From the NCBI GenBank assembly GCA_932294295.1, contig OW028584.1, forward strand, positions 25,281,638-25,345,637: a stretch of 64,000 nucleotides of DNA, written 5' to 3'. Both the position numbers and the translations under genes were made by a program. The notes beneath the pieces are model-generated. The model did not search any database, was not told the DNA's origin, and saw only the letters and a list, made by a program, of their open reading frames with translations. Positions 12,140 to 22,600 of the stretch are shown piece after piece (positions within the stretch are counted from its first letter, which is position 1; each line of letters starts with the position of its first letter). The stretch is from Alitta virens (taxonomy: Eukaryota; Annelida; Polychaeta; Phyllodocida; Nereididae).

Positions 12140-12866
12140 ACTGTGACCTTACAGTATCGATGTCGCCTGCAGTCGGCACATGCGACCTTCACTGCATCTA
12201 ACTTGCAATGTTTGGAATCCCACCACACAATTCGGTATTTTATGAATTGGTTTGTCTATGACCTTCTTTATAAGGCCTCATTACCTATTCCATTCCACCC
12301 AACTGATTTTGCAAAAGAACCAATACATTTCCAGGTTCCGCAAATTCTCCTAAATGCGAGGAACCTCCAGAAGTTTGAAAAACTAGATGTGATCAACCGA
12401 AAGGCACTATAGATATCTTCAACATTTCACATTCATCTGTAATTGAAGATGACTTTTATGATTGGTTTTCATTTAATGGGGATTTCTCATCCATCACTCC
12501 CATGATGACTTGGCTCTTAGCCGCACTCAATCTTTGTATGATGATTGTTATTGCCTGCCTTGCATATAAGGTTTTCACTGTGTCCAGGGTCGTGGCTGCA
12601 CTGGTGTTGGTGTGTAAACCCCAGACTGCTCAAGCATTGCAGTTTACGTTACCGACGACCACATTGCCTACTTCGAAACCAACAGAATTGGTATTTCCCT
12701 GGGAGGATATCAAAACTTCTATAATGGTACTTCTCGTAATTACTCTAATTATTTTGGTATCCTTTAATGTACATGCCCTTCACAGGTATATACAAACTAT
12801 GCACTTCGGTCCTATTAGAAATTCTATTCGCATATCGTATGTGTAGTCTCCTCAGTCACTGATGAT

Positions 12867-13319
12867 GTGATGATGACATTACTGACACTCCCAGTGTCTC
12901 CATCTAAGGGCCCGCCCTTGTCGGCAACCAAACTTGTACTACGGCCTCATTGCTTTCGCCCTACAATTACCATGAAATGGTCTGAGTTTATCTTGCCTTC
13001 CTCCTTAAATGATATGGTGCCCCCCAATCGCTTCCATGTAACAATTCTTCAAGCTCTTAGATTACGAAAGATTTTGGCCCAATCCCATATTGTCCACCTT
13101 TTGGCTGTATCTCACTCCGAGATTTCTATTCTTTGCTCTTGGCAGTCACCTGCCTCTCCCAGTGATACTTCTTCGACCTGTGCTGTTGCTTCTTCTGATT
13201 CTTTATATCCTGTCTTAGATACTACATCTGCTCCTACAGTGCCTTCCACTCCTTCCTCTAGCTCTTTGCCTGTCCAATCCTCCCCTACTGCTCCTCAGAT
13301 TACATTTTCTTTAAATTAA
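12867..13319 (+). pseudogene. Unassigned ORF downstream of env
   Basis: 150 codons, ending just before an AT-rich tract. The second half is Ser/Thr/Pro-rich (SPASPSDTSS, PSTPSSSSLPVQSSPTAP), like a low-complexity tail. It may be the env cytoplasmic tail in another frame or a separate small ORF of the element. I do not recognise it. Its length in an otherwise broken region may be chance. Confidence 0.35.
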
Positions 13320-14133
13320 TTTCTTATGTCAGTTCTGAGGTTCATTGCTTTATATGCCAGGGTATGCCCCAAATGGCATGTAATGTTACCATAATTATGT
13401 TATCATAATTGTCATTTTTTTTGTAATTTCATGCATATATTATTATTATTAGTATATGTGCAAATACAATACTATTATGGATGTTAGCATATTGTCAGTT
13501 TAATATAATACATATACTATTATTAGGTAGTTGATATAATGCATATATACTATTATTATGTGCGAATACAATGCTATTATGTAATGTTTGCATAATCTTC
13601 GTTTCTTGTAATATCATAATGCATATGATTGTAATGTTATAATGTTTATACTATAAAGCATATACTATTGGTATGCGCAAATACGAGACTACTGTATCAA
13701 GTTTATGAAGTTGTCTTAATGTATTTGGTATGTTATATTTTGTGTATTTCATCTATGTTAATAATGGATTATTTAGTGGTGTGGATTGCTCTTATAATCA
13801 TATCTTATCATATATTATTAGGTAGTGATATATAAATCATAATTATGGATGCTCGTTTATAATAATGATTATACATTTCTTTTATCCTGTACATGTATAA
13901 CATAATTAATATTAAGAATAATCTTTTTGTATTATTACAGTCAATTATAAAAGTGTATTGAAGAGTGTGTTTGCTGTGTAACAAAAGAAGGTTACTGATT
14001 CCGTATTCTATTCAAAATTCTGTAAAGCAATGTTTAATAATTACTGAAATTCAGTCCGTAAAATTTTCTTATCATTTAAAACTTCAAAGTTTAAAATTTC
14101 AAATAGGTAAAAAGAATTTATATACCAAAGGCA
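13320..14133. repeat. AT-rich 3' region of the LTR element with degenerate ~100-bp repeats
   Basis: Phrases such as CATATACTATTATTA and TGCGAATACAATGCTATTATG recur near 13430, 13515 and 13550, and more loosely at 13665. No coding sequence. It lies between the env region and the right LTR. Confidence 0.45.
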
Positions 14134-14520
14134 TGTAATATTATTTTTATTAGTATTTTATATTATGTATTCCATGTTATATATTAATTAAAATAAGTCT
14201 TTATTATTGTGAAATAATATTATGTGAAACCAAAGGAGAATGGCTCTGCATGGCTCTCAATTCCACCAGCCATCACCTAATTAGGGGGTGGCTTTCACAG
14301 AAAGCTGCTGGTGGCATAGGAAGCCAAGGATCCAACCCTTTGATTGGCTGATCAACCAAAGATCAGCCCTGGGCTACCTCCAGACCAGTCAGTAAGGAGT
14401 TGGAGCTTGACCTATACACTGTATGTTGTTATGTGTTACAACTTATGAATAAAAGGAATACGATTACCACCTTCAAAAAGGACTTGAGTCTTTAATGACT
14501 AGACTGAAGAAATGTCAACA
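14134..14520 (+). repeat. Right LTR (387 bp, complete)
   Basis: Begins TGTAATATTA and ends TGTCAACA, i.e. TG...CA, followed directly by the TSD CAATAA (14521-14526). An AATAAA signal (about 14452) lies ~65 bp before the end. It contains GACCTATACACTGTATG and other text shared exactly with the left LTR. Confidence 0.9.
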
Positions 14521-14526
14521 CAATAA

Positions 14527-15500
14527 TAATACATAATTTCTCAGATAAACACCAGAAGGTAATTATATTAAGCACATGTCATAATTCTACACAGACTAAA
14601 CTAGAGCGCATGCAAATGCACAAATGGTGCGTAGAGCAGAAAGGCATGATCTAAAAGTTAATGGAAGAACGAAAAGCATATATAAACAATTGGAAAAATA
14701 GTTGCAGAAAACCAGTTAAACACATTTTGACGCGTAGACATGCCAAGTCCACCCATTCAGAGTGAGTGTCACTCAAATTATTTGGCTGTCTCAAAGTGAG
14801 TATTTTCTATTTTGATTGGTTTCAGTCTTAATGCTAAACAAATATTTTAACCTTTGTAGTGCATATATTATAGTGGGCTGTCTTGTGTTAGATAAATCTT
14901 TAACATATTAATGTTTACAAATTGGTTGGATAGGACTAAAACTCACTCATTCACCACCCATAACTTGAAATCTCAGCTTTTGATTTGGTTAAATTCATGC
15001 TTTTGTGAAGTGGAAATTAGCAAAATTTCTTGCTTTACATTTTCGCCGCCGAACTTCGTAATTTATATTCGTATTTACATCCAAGAAATTTGCAATACTA
15101 TACATGTGTAACCATCGTTATTTGGCTTCGCCCCCGAATACCATCTTTTGTATAAAAATGAAAGGTTTGCGTTGTTTGTGTTATATAATTTTAATATATA
15201 CATGCCCCTATAGATATATGCTAGATTTGTGTACATGTACCTTAAGACTACCTTAAGATAGAATAAAAATGATAGGAAATATATTTAATAGAATATATAT
15301 ATAATATAATTACAAACACACCGATTTTGTTAGTTAAAATGCTATTTATGCATGCCAAATCATTGGTAAAATACAATGCCATCAACTGCATGTAGATTAC
15401 AACTGGCAAGACCTTGCTGATCATTGTGTTAATCACAAGTGACACAAAGAAATAATTATTCACTCTTTGTTGTATATGCTAACACTACAGCGGTAGTCCA
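14527..15500. other. No gene seen
   Basis: AT-rich. A short phrase (AGAGCGCATGCAAATGCAC near 14604) resembles the start of the dispersed repeat at 19815 and 49885. No coding sequence supported. Confidence 0.5.
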
Positions 15501-15529
15501 CTTGGCCCGATTATATCGAACCGCATTTT

Positions 15530-15983
15530 ATGTACGCGCGCATGGACTCGAATAAAGGAAATACAACATGGTGGCGGCGTTTTCGACACGCGCTCTACCC
15601 GTTAGAGAAAATGGATAGTTTACAATCCAATCCGGACCTGACCATTACAACTGACGATGGCAGTCTATCAGATACAATCCCCCGATCAGTTCAGCTTCGA
15701 TCCGAGAGACTGGATTTGATCGCTTCCGCGTGGCTTCATCAACCTGCTCATTTACCCCATGGGTTCACAAGCAGAAGACATTTTTAGATCCTTCGGATTA
15801 TCAGATGCTGGCCAGAAGAAGTTTGACACAGTGAAGGAAAAATTTGAGGAACATTTCAATCCCAAAGTTAACATTGTGTACGAACGAACTTAGTTCAATA
15901 GACGCTTTCAGCAGTCTGGAGAGACATGTGAGTCTTTCATTAATGACCTGTTTAAACTGGCTGACACTTGTGATTATGGTGAA
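15530..15983 (+). pseudogene. Gypsy-type gag, 5' part, broken
   Basis: A likely gag start (MDSLQSNPDL, 15611) is followed by shifted frames that give a gag-domain segment (MGSQAEDIFRSFGLSD, then FDTVKEKFEEHFNPK), with a stop at 15891, and then continue into the long ORF at 15984. The N-terminal half of gag is shortened. No LTR is evident upstream, though AATAAA at 15551 followed by ACATGGTGGCGG could be the remains of an LTR end and primer site (speculative). Confidence 0.65.
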
Positions 15984-17942
15984 ATGAGAGACCAGCTCCT
16001 CCGAGACCAGATTATTGCTGGAATGTCAGATCTGAAACTGTCAGAAAGACTCCAAATGGAGCAAGATCTCACGGTCGAGGAAGTTGTCGAGGGAGTCAGA
16101 GCTTCAGAGCAAGTCAAGCAGCAAGCACAAGAGATGCGCACTAGCAGTACCAGCCTGGAGACACCAGCTGCAGTCGACTCCCTCAGACAGAGACCTGGCA
16201 GGCATAATTTTAATCGGAGACTAACATTCCAGAGACCAACTGTCCAGACACCTGGTCCACAGACGTTCCAGAAATCTAGTCGTGTTCCAGCTAATTGGTC
16301 AAGTCATCAATCTCATGGAAACAGTCGCAACCCTACAGGACCACAGCAGACCTGCGGACGCTGCGGACAAGGCCAACACGATCAGTATGCCTGTCCAGCA
16401 TTACAAGCAAGGTGCAGAAAGTGTAATCGAAAAGGACACTGGCAGACAGTCTGTCATACAGTATTAGCCGCCGAAGCAGGACAAGATCCGCAGGAGTATG
16501 AGCAATACGAGGATTACGACAACAATTACGATGACTCGGATACAGCCTTTATGGGAGCAGTTACAAGTCAAGCATCGCCAGTACCTTGGAATATTGACAT
16601 TCGTGTGAATCACAGTGAACCGATCACGTTCAAGATCGATACTGGGGCAGATGTAACAGTGTTGCCCTACAGGCTCTACAAAAAAGCCATGGGAAAATTA
16701 TCGCCACCAGACAAGTTCCTTACATCAGCGAGCAGCCAGATGTCAGTTGTCGGAAAACTCAGCACAAACGTGACAATCAAAGACACAACAAAGTTGCAAG
16801 ACTTGTATGTAGTCAGAAACTTGAAATTCCCCTTACTGGGCCGTCCAACGCTGAACCAGTTCGATCTGGTCAGACGCGTTGAAGCAGTTGAGGATTATCC
16901 CCAATTATTTACAGGATTGGGAGAATTACGTGAACCATATCACATAACATTGTGTCCCGACGCTAAACCCTATGCTATTATGGTGCCAAGGAAAATACCT
17001 GTGTGCTACGAACAAGCAGCCAAGAAACAAATTGACCATATGGAGCAACAGGGCGTCATTTCACGAGTTGAAGAACTGACAGAATGGTGTGCAGGGCTAG
17101 TTATTGTGCCAAAAGCAGCCCTAGACAATGAAGAAGCGGGAATGCCTTCGCAGCGGTCAGACTCTCTCAGAATTTGTGTCGATTTAACACAATTGAACAA
17201 GTGTGTTATAGGCAACAGGCATCTGATGCCAGACGTGAACTATACTCTTGCAAAGCTGCGTTCGTCTAGAGACTTTTCTAAACTGGACGCCAACTCAGGA
17301 TTCTGGCAGATCCGCCTGGACGAAGCAAGCAGGAAGTTGACAACGTTCATAACACCTTGGGGACGCTATTGCTTTCATTGGCTTCCCTACGGGATATCAA
17401 GCGCTCCAGAATATTTCACTCTCCAAATGCAGAAGATTCTTGATGGAATACAAAATGTGTTAGTTCTCATGCACGACATTTTAGTACATGCTCCTACACA
17501 GGAAGCACAAGAGAATTCCTTCAAGAAATTGAAAGACATTATCACCTCTGATTTAGTGCTCAAGAAATTCCGTCCGGAAGCAGACACAGTCGTTTCCAGT
17601 TATGCCTCCGGTGTAGGGATAGGCGCAGTATTGAAGCAAAAACAATCAGATGGAACTTTCGCTCCTATTATCTTTGCATCTCGTTCCCTCACTCCAACGG
17701 AACAGAGATATGCCACTTTAGAAAAGGAAGCGTTGGCAGTGACCTATGCCGTAGCGAAATTCAGTCAGTACCTGTTAGGAAAGGACTTTCTGATTGAAGT
17801 TGACCACAAGCCCCTTATTCCCCTATTGGGTCAGAAAGCACTGGATCAGCTGCCCATTCGAATCCAATGGATGAGGATGCGTCTACTCCGGTACCAGTTC
17901 ACAATTACACATGTACCTGGAAAAACAGCTGGTTGTACCTGA
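15984..17942 (+). pseudogene. Gypsy-type gag-pol ORF (652 codons) with damaged active sites
   Basis: Domains in order: gag end; two zinc knuckles (CGRCGQGQHDQYAC and CRKCNRKGHWQTVC); aspartic protease (FKIDTGADVTVLP, LLGRPTL); RT (LRICVDLTQLNK, FSKLDANSGFWQIRL, GISSAPEYF); RNase H (LEKEALAVTYAVAKF, EVDHKPLIPLL). Although open for 652 codons, the polymerase is dead: the MDD motif reads MHD (CAC at 17472-17474), the RT thumb and connection (roughly 150 residues) are missing in frame, and the first RNase H Asp is Tyr (SSYASG, TAT at 17601-17603). The next frame resumes at 17911 after a frameshift. Gag zinc knuckles and protease look intact. Confidence 0.88.
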
Positions 17943-18676
17943 TGCACTATCCAGGGCACCACCTAGTCGTAATGAAGATCGGGATTTGCAACAAGCACTG
18001 GAAAAAGATATCAATATCTATGTATCTGCAGTTGTGGCTGGACTACCTGCAACAAAGTCCAAGCTGGCCGAGATTAGAGATGCTCAAGACCAAGACCCAA
18101 TTCTATCTCAAGTCAAAGACTATGCAGCTAACTTGTGGCCTTGTAACCTTCCTGAAGACAGTCCGTTGCATTCCTATCGGATTCATGCAAACTCTATGAG
18201 TGTTGCAGCTGGACTACTGTTAAAAGGAACTGCTGTTGTGATTCCTTCATAGTTGCGAGCACAGATGCTACAAAGAATTCACAATGGACATCTTGTCATT
18301 CTTAAATGTCAGAACCGTGCTAGAGGTTCACTTTGGTGGCTCTCAATTACAAAGGACATCGAAAACACAGTTAAAAAATGTGGAACATGCTCAAAGTATC
18401 GAAAAGATCAAGCCGCACCACTGATTACATCGGAAATTCCAAAACGACCATGGCAAATCGTAGAAACAGATTTGTGCCAAGGCTTGAGAAACGACAAGTA
18501 TCTTATTGTCGTCGCCTATTACTCAAGATTTTTTGAGGCAATTAAATTGGCAACAACATCAACTCCAATCTCTTGAATCCATCTTTGCCAGACATGGCAT
18601 TCCAGAGTTTGTGCGAAGTGACAATGGACCTCAGTACTCCAGCTGGGAATTCAGGAAATTTGCTGAGGATGAATAA
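17911..18676 (+). pseudogene. Gypsy-type RNase H end and integrase, broken and truncated
   Basis: After a frameshift the pol frame continues (VVPDALSRAPP, the usual RNase H-integrase junction) to a stop at 18250, then to the integrase zinc finger (IHNGHLV... CGTCSKY) and catalytic core (IVETDLCQGL, first Asp). Another shift near 18573 leads to [19 protein letters not shown] with the second catalytic Asp. Similarity ends at about 18676, before the catalytic Glu. No 3' LTR follows. Confidence 0.83.
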
Positions 18677-18912
18677 TCGGGGACTGTTCTAGAGCGAAAT
18701 TAAAAACACATGTAATAGCATTCAAACTACAGAAGCTGCGGGGCCAAATATCACACAATTCAAAAGTGGCGAAATGTCAAAACAAGCGAGCCCTAACCCA
18801 GGGGAGGTTTCAATTGATGCTTTGTAACCTTTTACAGACTTCACGAGAAAACCCTCCATATACTATTAAGAGAGGCGCCCACACCATATTTAAATGTTGC
18901 TGTCATTAAGTT
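18677..18912. other. Spacer between gypsy remnant and the minus-strand gene
   Basis: Nothing recognised. It contains the 3' flank of the minus-strand gene that ends at 18913. Confidence 0.4.
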
Positions 18913-19670
18913 TCAATATTTTTGCATGCACTTAGTCAAACTGTTCCTGGAGTGTTGCAGAATTGCAACAATATCATTGAACAGGAGTTTCATTGTGTCA
19001 GCATTAAATTGGTTCACACGTTTTCCATTTAAATATTTGACTTCAAGGAAGTTGTAAAAATTGCTGCTGTAATAGATTCTTGTTTCGCCTTTGTTCCATT
19101 CCATGGAATAGATTAACGCTTCCCTAGCATTAATAAGTAAACCAAAACAGAAACGCTGGTGCAACAACACAGCAAGCATTTGACAAAAAAGTTGTCCTAT
19201 ACTGCGCTCGCTCAGTGGCTCACTTTTAATTTCAACAACAAACATGCAGCATGCCCACCTCTCCTTAACAGTCAGGATAAGAACATCTGTGTAAATCACA
19301 CCGTTGCAAATATCACTTCCTGGATCATGGCTGCCATTTTCGAGGTCGCCTGAGCTTTGGGACTTCATAGATCTAAAGTAATAATCGATCATACCAGTTT
19401 CCCTGGCATGGGAGACTACTTCTACAGGGAAGCTTTCCTCTTTAGCGGGTGAGGTACCTACATTCAGAATTACTGAATTCTTACAAAGGTTTCTAATCCA
19501 AGGGAGGAAGGCTAGGCTGATTATGGATTTTATACCATCCCGTCCAATCCCATTTGTCATTCCACCTTTCAAAGACTCAAAAAAAGATCCACCTTGGGCA
19601 TAGACCATTGGTAACATAAAGTAGCGGTCGTCACACATGAGTTGATTCATGAAGTCATCATACTCCTTTT
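18913..19670 (-). CDS. Exon 6: C-terminal PD-(D/E)XK-like domain
   Basis: The acceptor TTTTTGTGTTACAG is followed by the exon at 19670. It encodes about 250 residues to the stop at 18913. The segment GVIYTDVLIL...CMFVVEIKSE has the D-X(n)-E-X-K spacing of PD-(D/E)XK nucleases, preceded by hydrophobic strands and followed by a Gln-rich helix (GQLFCQMLAVLLHQ), as in many members of this fold. Whether it cuts nucleic acid is inference. The frame is fully open, without stops, which suggests it is or was recently functional. Confidence 0.6.
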
Positions 19671-22600
19671 CTGTAACACAAAAATTAAGTATTATATTAG
19701 CACTAATTTAGCACACAACAATTTTACATGTACAAATCTAATTACTATTCATTTACTACAATTGTTACGAATTTATAACTTTTTTTTTCGTTGTTGTTAA
19801 CAATAACAAGAGATAACTAGAGCACATAGAAATGTGCAAATTGGCATGCAGTTATACATGAAATGAAAGGCAGAACGTCATAGAATTAATTTCTGAAGAG
19901 AAACGGTATCCATTTGGTCTCGAAACTGCAAAATTTGCCGTAGCCTAGATACCATTTGACAGCTGACGTTATCAAAGCGAACGTTCGCTGAGCACGACGA
20001 CCAGAGCGCATAACTTGATGAAAAATTAATAAAATTTCTCAAAGTATACATTAAATAAAAGGCAGAAAGTCATAGAATACCTTTGTGAACAAATACGGTA
20101 TCCACTCCCTGTGAAAACGGCAAAATTCGCCGTGTTATGCGGCAATTTGCACGGCCATTTCGTGCTGTTGTAGTAGTGACCTATATAGCAGTCTAGACAC
20201 ATCACTGCGCATGCGCTAATATATTCAGTAAGGAAGAGGCCCCCGGCGGGTTTTCAAAATTGAACAAGCAATAAAAGGTATAAGACACTGCAAGAATTTG
20301 CCGCCTGGGGCCTCTCGCCCGAACATGCACGAAGCTGTACAACGCACTTCGGTAATTTCCGTCGGAGTTCGCCATCTTGTGACCGGAAACAGCCGAGGGA
20401 CTCGCGGAGGCAAGAAACAACGATTTAAAGAAATGTATGGAACACATAAAAGAAAAGATGAGTGAAAAACACTCCAAAGGCAGGACACTAAAGACGGACA
20501 ACGTGGCAGGGCGCTACGACATGTAGAAGTATGGTGTATACACGCTTGAAGGTATACCCGAAGTGGCCTCATTGGATTAACACGTAAGTTTGAATTTGCC
20601 GCTCGCAAAATGGCAAACCAGACGCATTACGCGAAAACGCCTCCTTCAAGCAACGTAAGTATTGGCACTGCGTGCCAATAATTAGCTTGAGCGGAGACAT
20701 TGCTTCGGGAAACATTCAGTGACACAATAAGTGTTACAATATCCACAAACCTTTAGCTTTATCACAAATCCACTTGGTGCCATTGAATGTCAGACATACT
20801 GACATTTTCTGGAAGATTTTGTAAATAATGTTGAATATCTCTTCATTCTCACTTAATAAGTTGGGACATGCAAATGATATCAGACCATCCCAATGCTGAT
20901 ATTGCTCAAGTGGATAATCCCTTGACACGACATCATAATATTTCAAAGGGTCAGCTGGCACGTCTCTTTTGAAATACCAAACTCTTGAGATATGTACACT
21001 GTTGTTTACTTCAATTTTCATGTCTCTGTACTGCTGAAAAAACACCTCCCTTGCTGTGTGTCTAGGAATATTCTTCACTGAAAAGAAATAAAATATACGG
21101 GCATATTTCAAATAACTTCTTCTTATCTTGCATCATAACAATATAAGTAAGTTAGTTAAGCCCAGACCAGTTTTACAAGAGCTAATTTTCATCTGCTAAG
21201 CCAACGGTACTAGCCCTTAACAGCCTGGGAATAAAATATAACAGTTGATATATAGTGTACTGCTTGTTGAATCAATACATCTATATTGCTATTTTTCCTA
21301 TATTTTCAGCCAACTACTTTAATAAAAATCTGTAAAACTAAGACTTTCTCATATTACCCACACAAGAAAAAAATAGTAAACATTAGTGGAGACAATGATC
21401 GACTAGAGTCAAAAGTCTCTAATTTCATGCCAGTAATCAAGTGCTAAGAAGCAAAAATGTGCAATCTATTTTAGTAGAATGAATAATTAACCAGTAGGGG
21501 AACAAATTCATTAAAACAGCCGTCTGAAGACCCCAGGGTCATCGTAAATTGTAAATTTGTCAGTCGACAGTCCTGAAGTCATTGTTGCAAAATTTCCAGG
21601 GAGCAGTTATTCTTCACTATTTTAATTTTAAAGACTTTTGTACATGTATGTTTTGGTTACTAATTTTGATATCATATATTTCTATATTTTTAGGTCAATG
21701 GAGTGCTTTATACCCTTGTAGTGTATTATTTTTTACCAAACAATGTAGACCCCTAATGTTCCCTATGACTAAAACAGTGTTTAACTTCGCAGTTTGCTAA
21801 AAATGACAGCATTATGAGTTTTGATGATCCCCCTGGGTTTCTACTATATATAGCTTAAAACGCAGTTCCCACATACAAGAATGATTCGTCAAACTCGTAG
21901 CGATTGCACAATGGTTATGCAACAGGGTTTTCCCTTAGCGAAGGACTAACTCGCCGACTTCTAGGAAAAACTCGCCGACTTCTAGGAAAAACTTGCCGAC
22001 TTCTAGGACTACATTGCTGACTTCTACAAGTTTAGGACGAATTTATTGACTCTTGGGAGGTTCCCCCGAGTGTACCATGCATGCATGACCCTTTCCGCTC
22101 TCGAAGACGAGTCTCCCGAGATAGAAGAGTTTCAGGAATAAGTCGGCGAATTCCACGTGCAGGAGTAGTCGCAGAGTAGCGCCGAGAAGCCCTGCTACGT
22201 AATCATACGAGTTCACTATGAGTCTTTCGTGTATATGGGAACGGGGCTTAACACAAGCTGTAAGCACCATACCTAACCATGAAAAAATTCATGACCCTTA
22301 TAATTTCCAAGGCTTCAAATGATTATATACATATGAAATCATTCTAGATGCAGGCAATCGATTGACATCTATGTTTATGAAAGTGGTACCAGCCAGTAAA
22401 ACATTCAGGCCTACCTGCAGGTTCTTCACCATCACCGGTCTTTGATTCTACTGCATGTCCTGATGTTGATGGTTCAGCATGTCCTGAAATAGTAAATACA
22501 CTGTAGGGTAGATTGTGGCAAAGATACTTCACAGATATGTCAGGGCAATGCCACATATAATCCGAGTGTTATTGATGACATAGTTCACAATAAGGGTAAC

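Larger units (their letters stand above)
9839..12846 (+). pseudogene. Env-like fusion glycoprotein gene, interrupted
   Basis: The ORF begins with a hydrophobic signal peptide (MQVLLLLLFLTFSSVACN). After a frameshift near 10000 there is a furin-type site (RSKR, 10165-10176) followed at once by GWLNFIGKGAKSLFG, the layout of the fusion-peptide junction in errantivirus Env and baculovirus F proteins. Further frames cover the ectodomain (to 11207), then a 932-bp insertion (11208-12139), then the rest from 12140. A hydrophobic segment (VLLVITLIILVSF, about 12727-12765) is the likely membrane anchor. Several frameshifts and stops besides the insertion make it non-functional. Identity rests on signal peptide, cleavage site, fusion-peptide motif and position after integrase. 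Confidence 0.72.
6614..14526 (+). mobile_element. Env-bearing gypsy/errantivirus-type LTR retroelement, decayed, with 6-bp TSD
   Basis: Two LTR copies flank a pol and an env-like region, and the whole is bounded by the direct repeat CAATAA (6614-6619 and 14521-14526), a target-site duplication. Order: left LTR, RT, RNase H, proline-rich linker, integrase, env. The left LTR is joined directly to RT, so the last ~67 bp of that LTR plus primer site, gag and protease are deleted. Several frameshifts and stops break pol and env. This is an old, inactive endogenous copy. Envelope-carrying gypsy elements are known in insects and some other invertebrates. Confidence 0.88.

Noticed and set aside
20202..20608. 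Overlapping minus-strand ORFs of 99 and 127 codons
   Set aside because: Partly conserved in the copy at 50449-50643, but with frame changes and only as part of a dispersed repeat inside an intron; no domain recognised.
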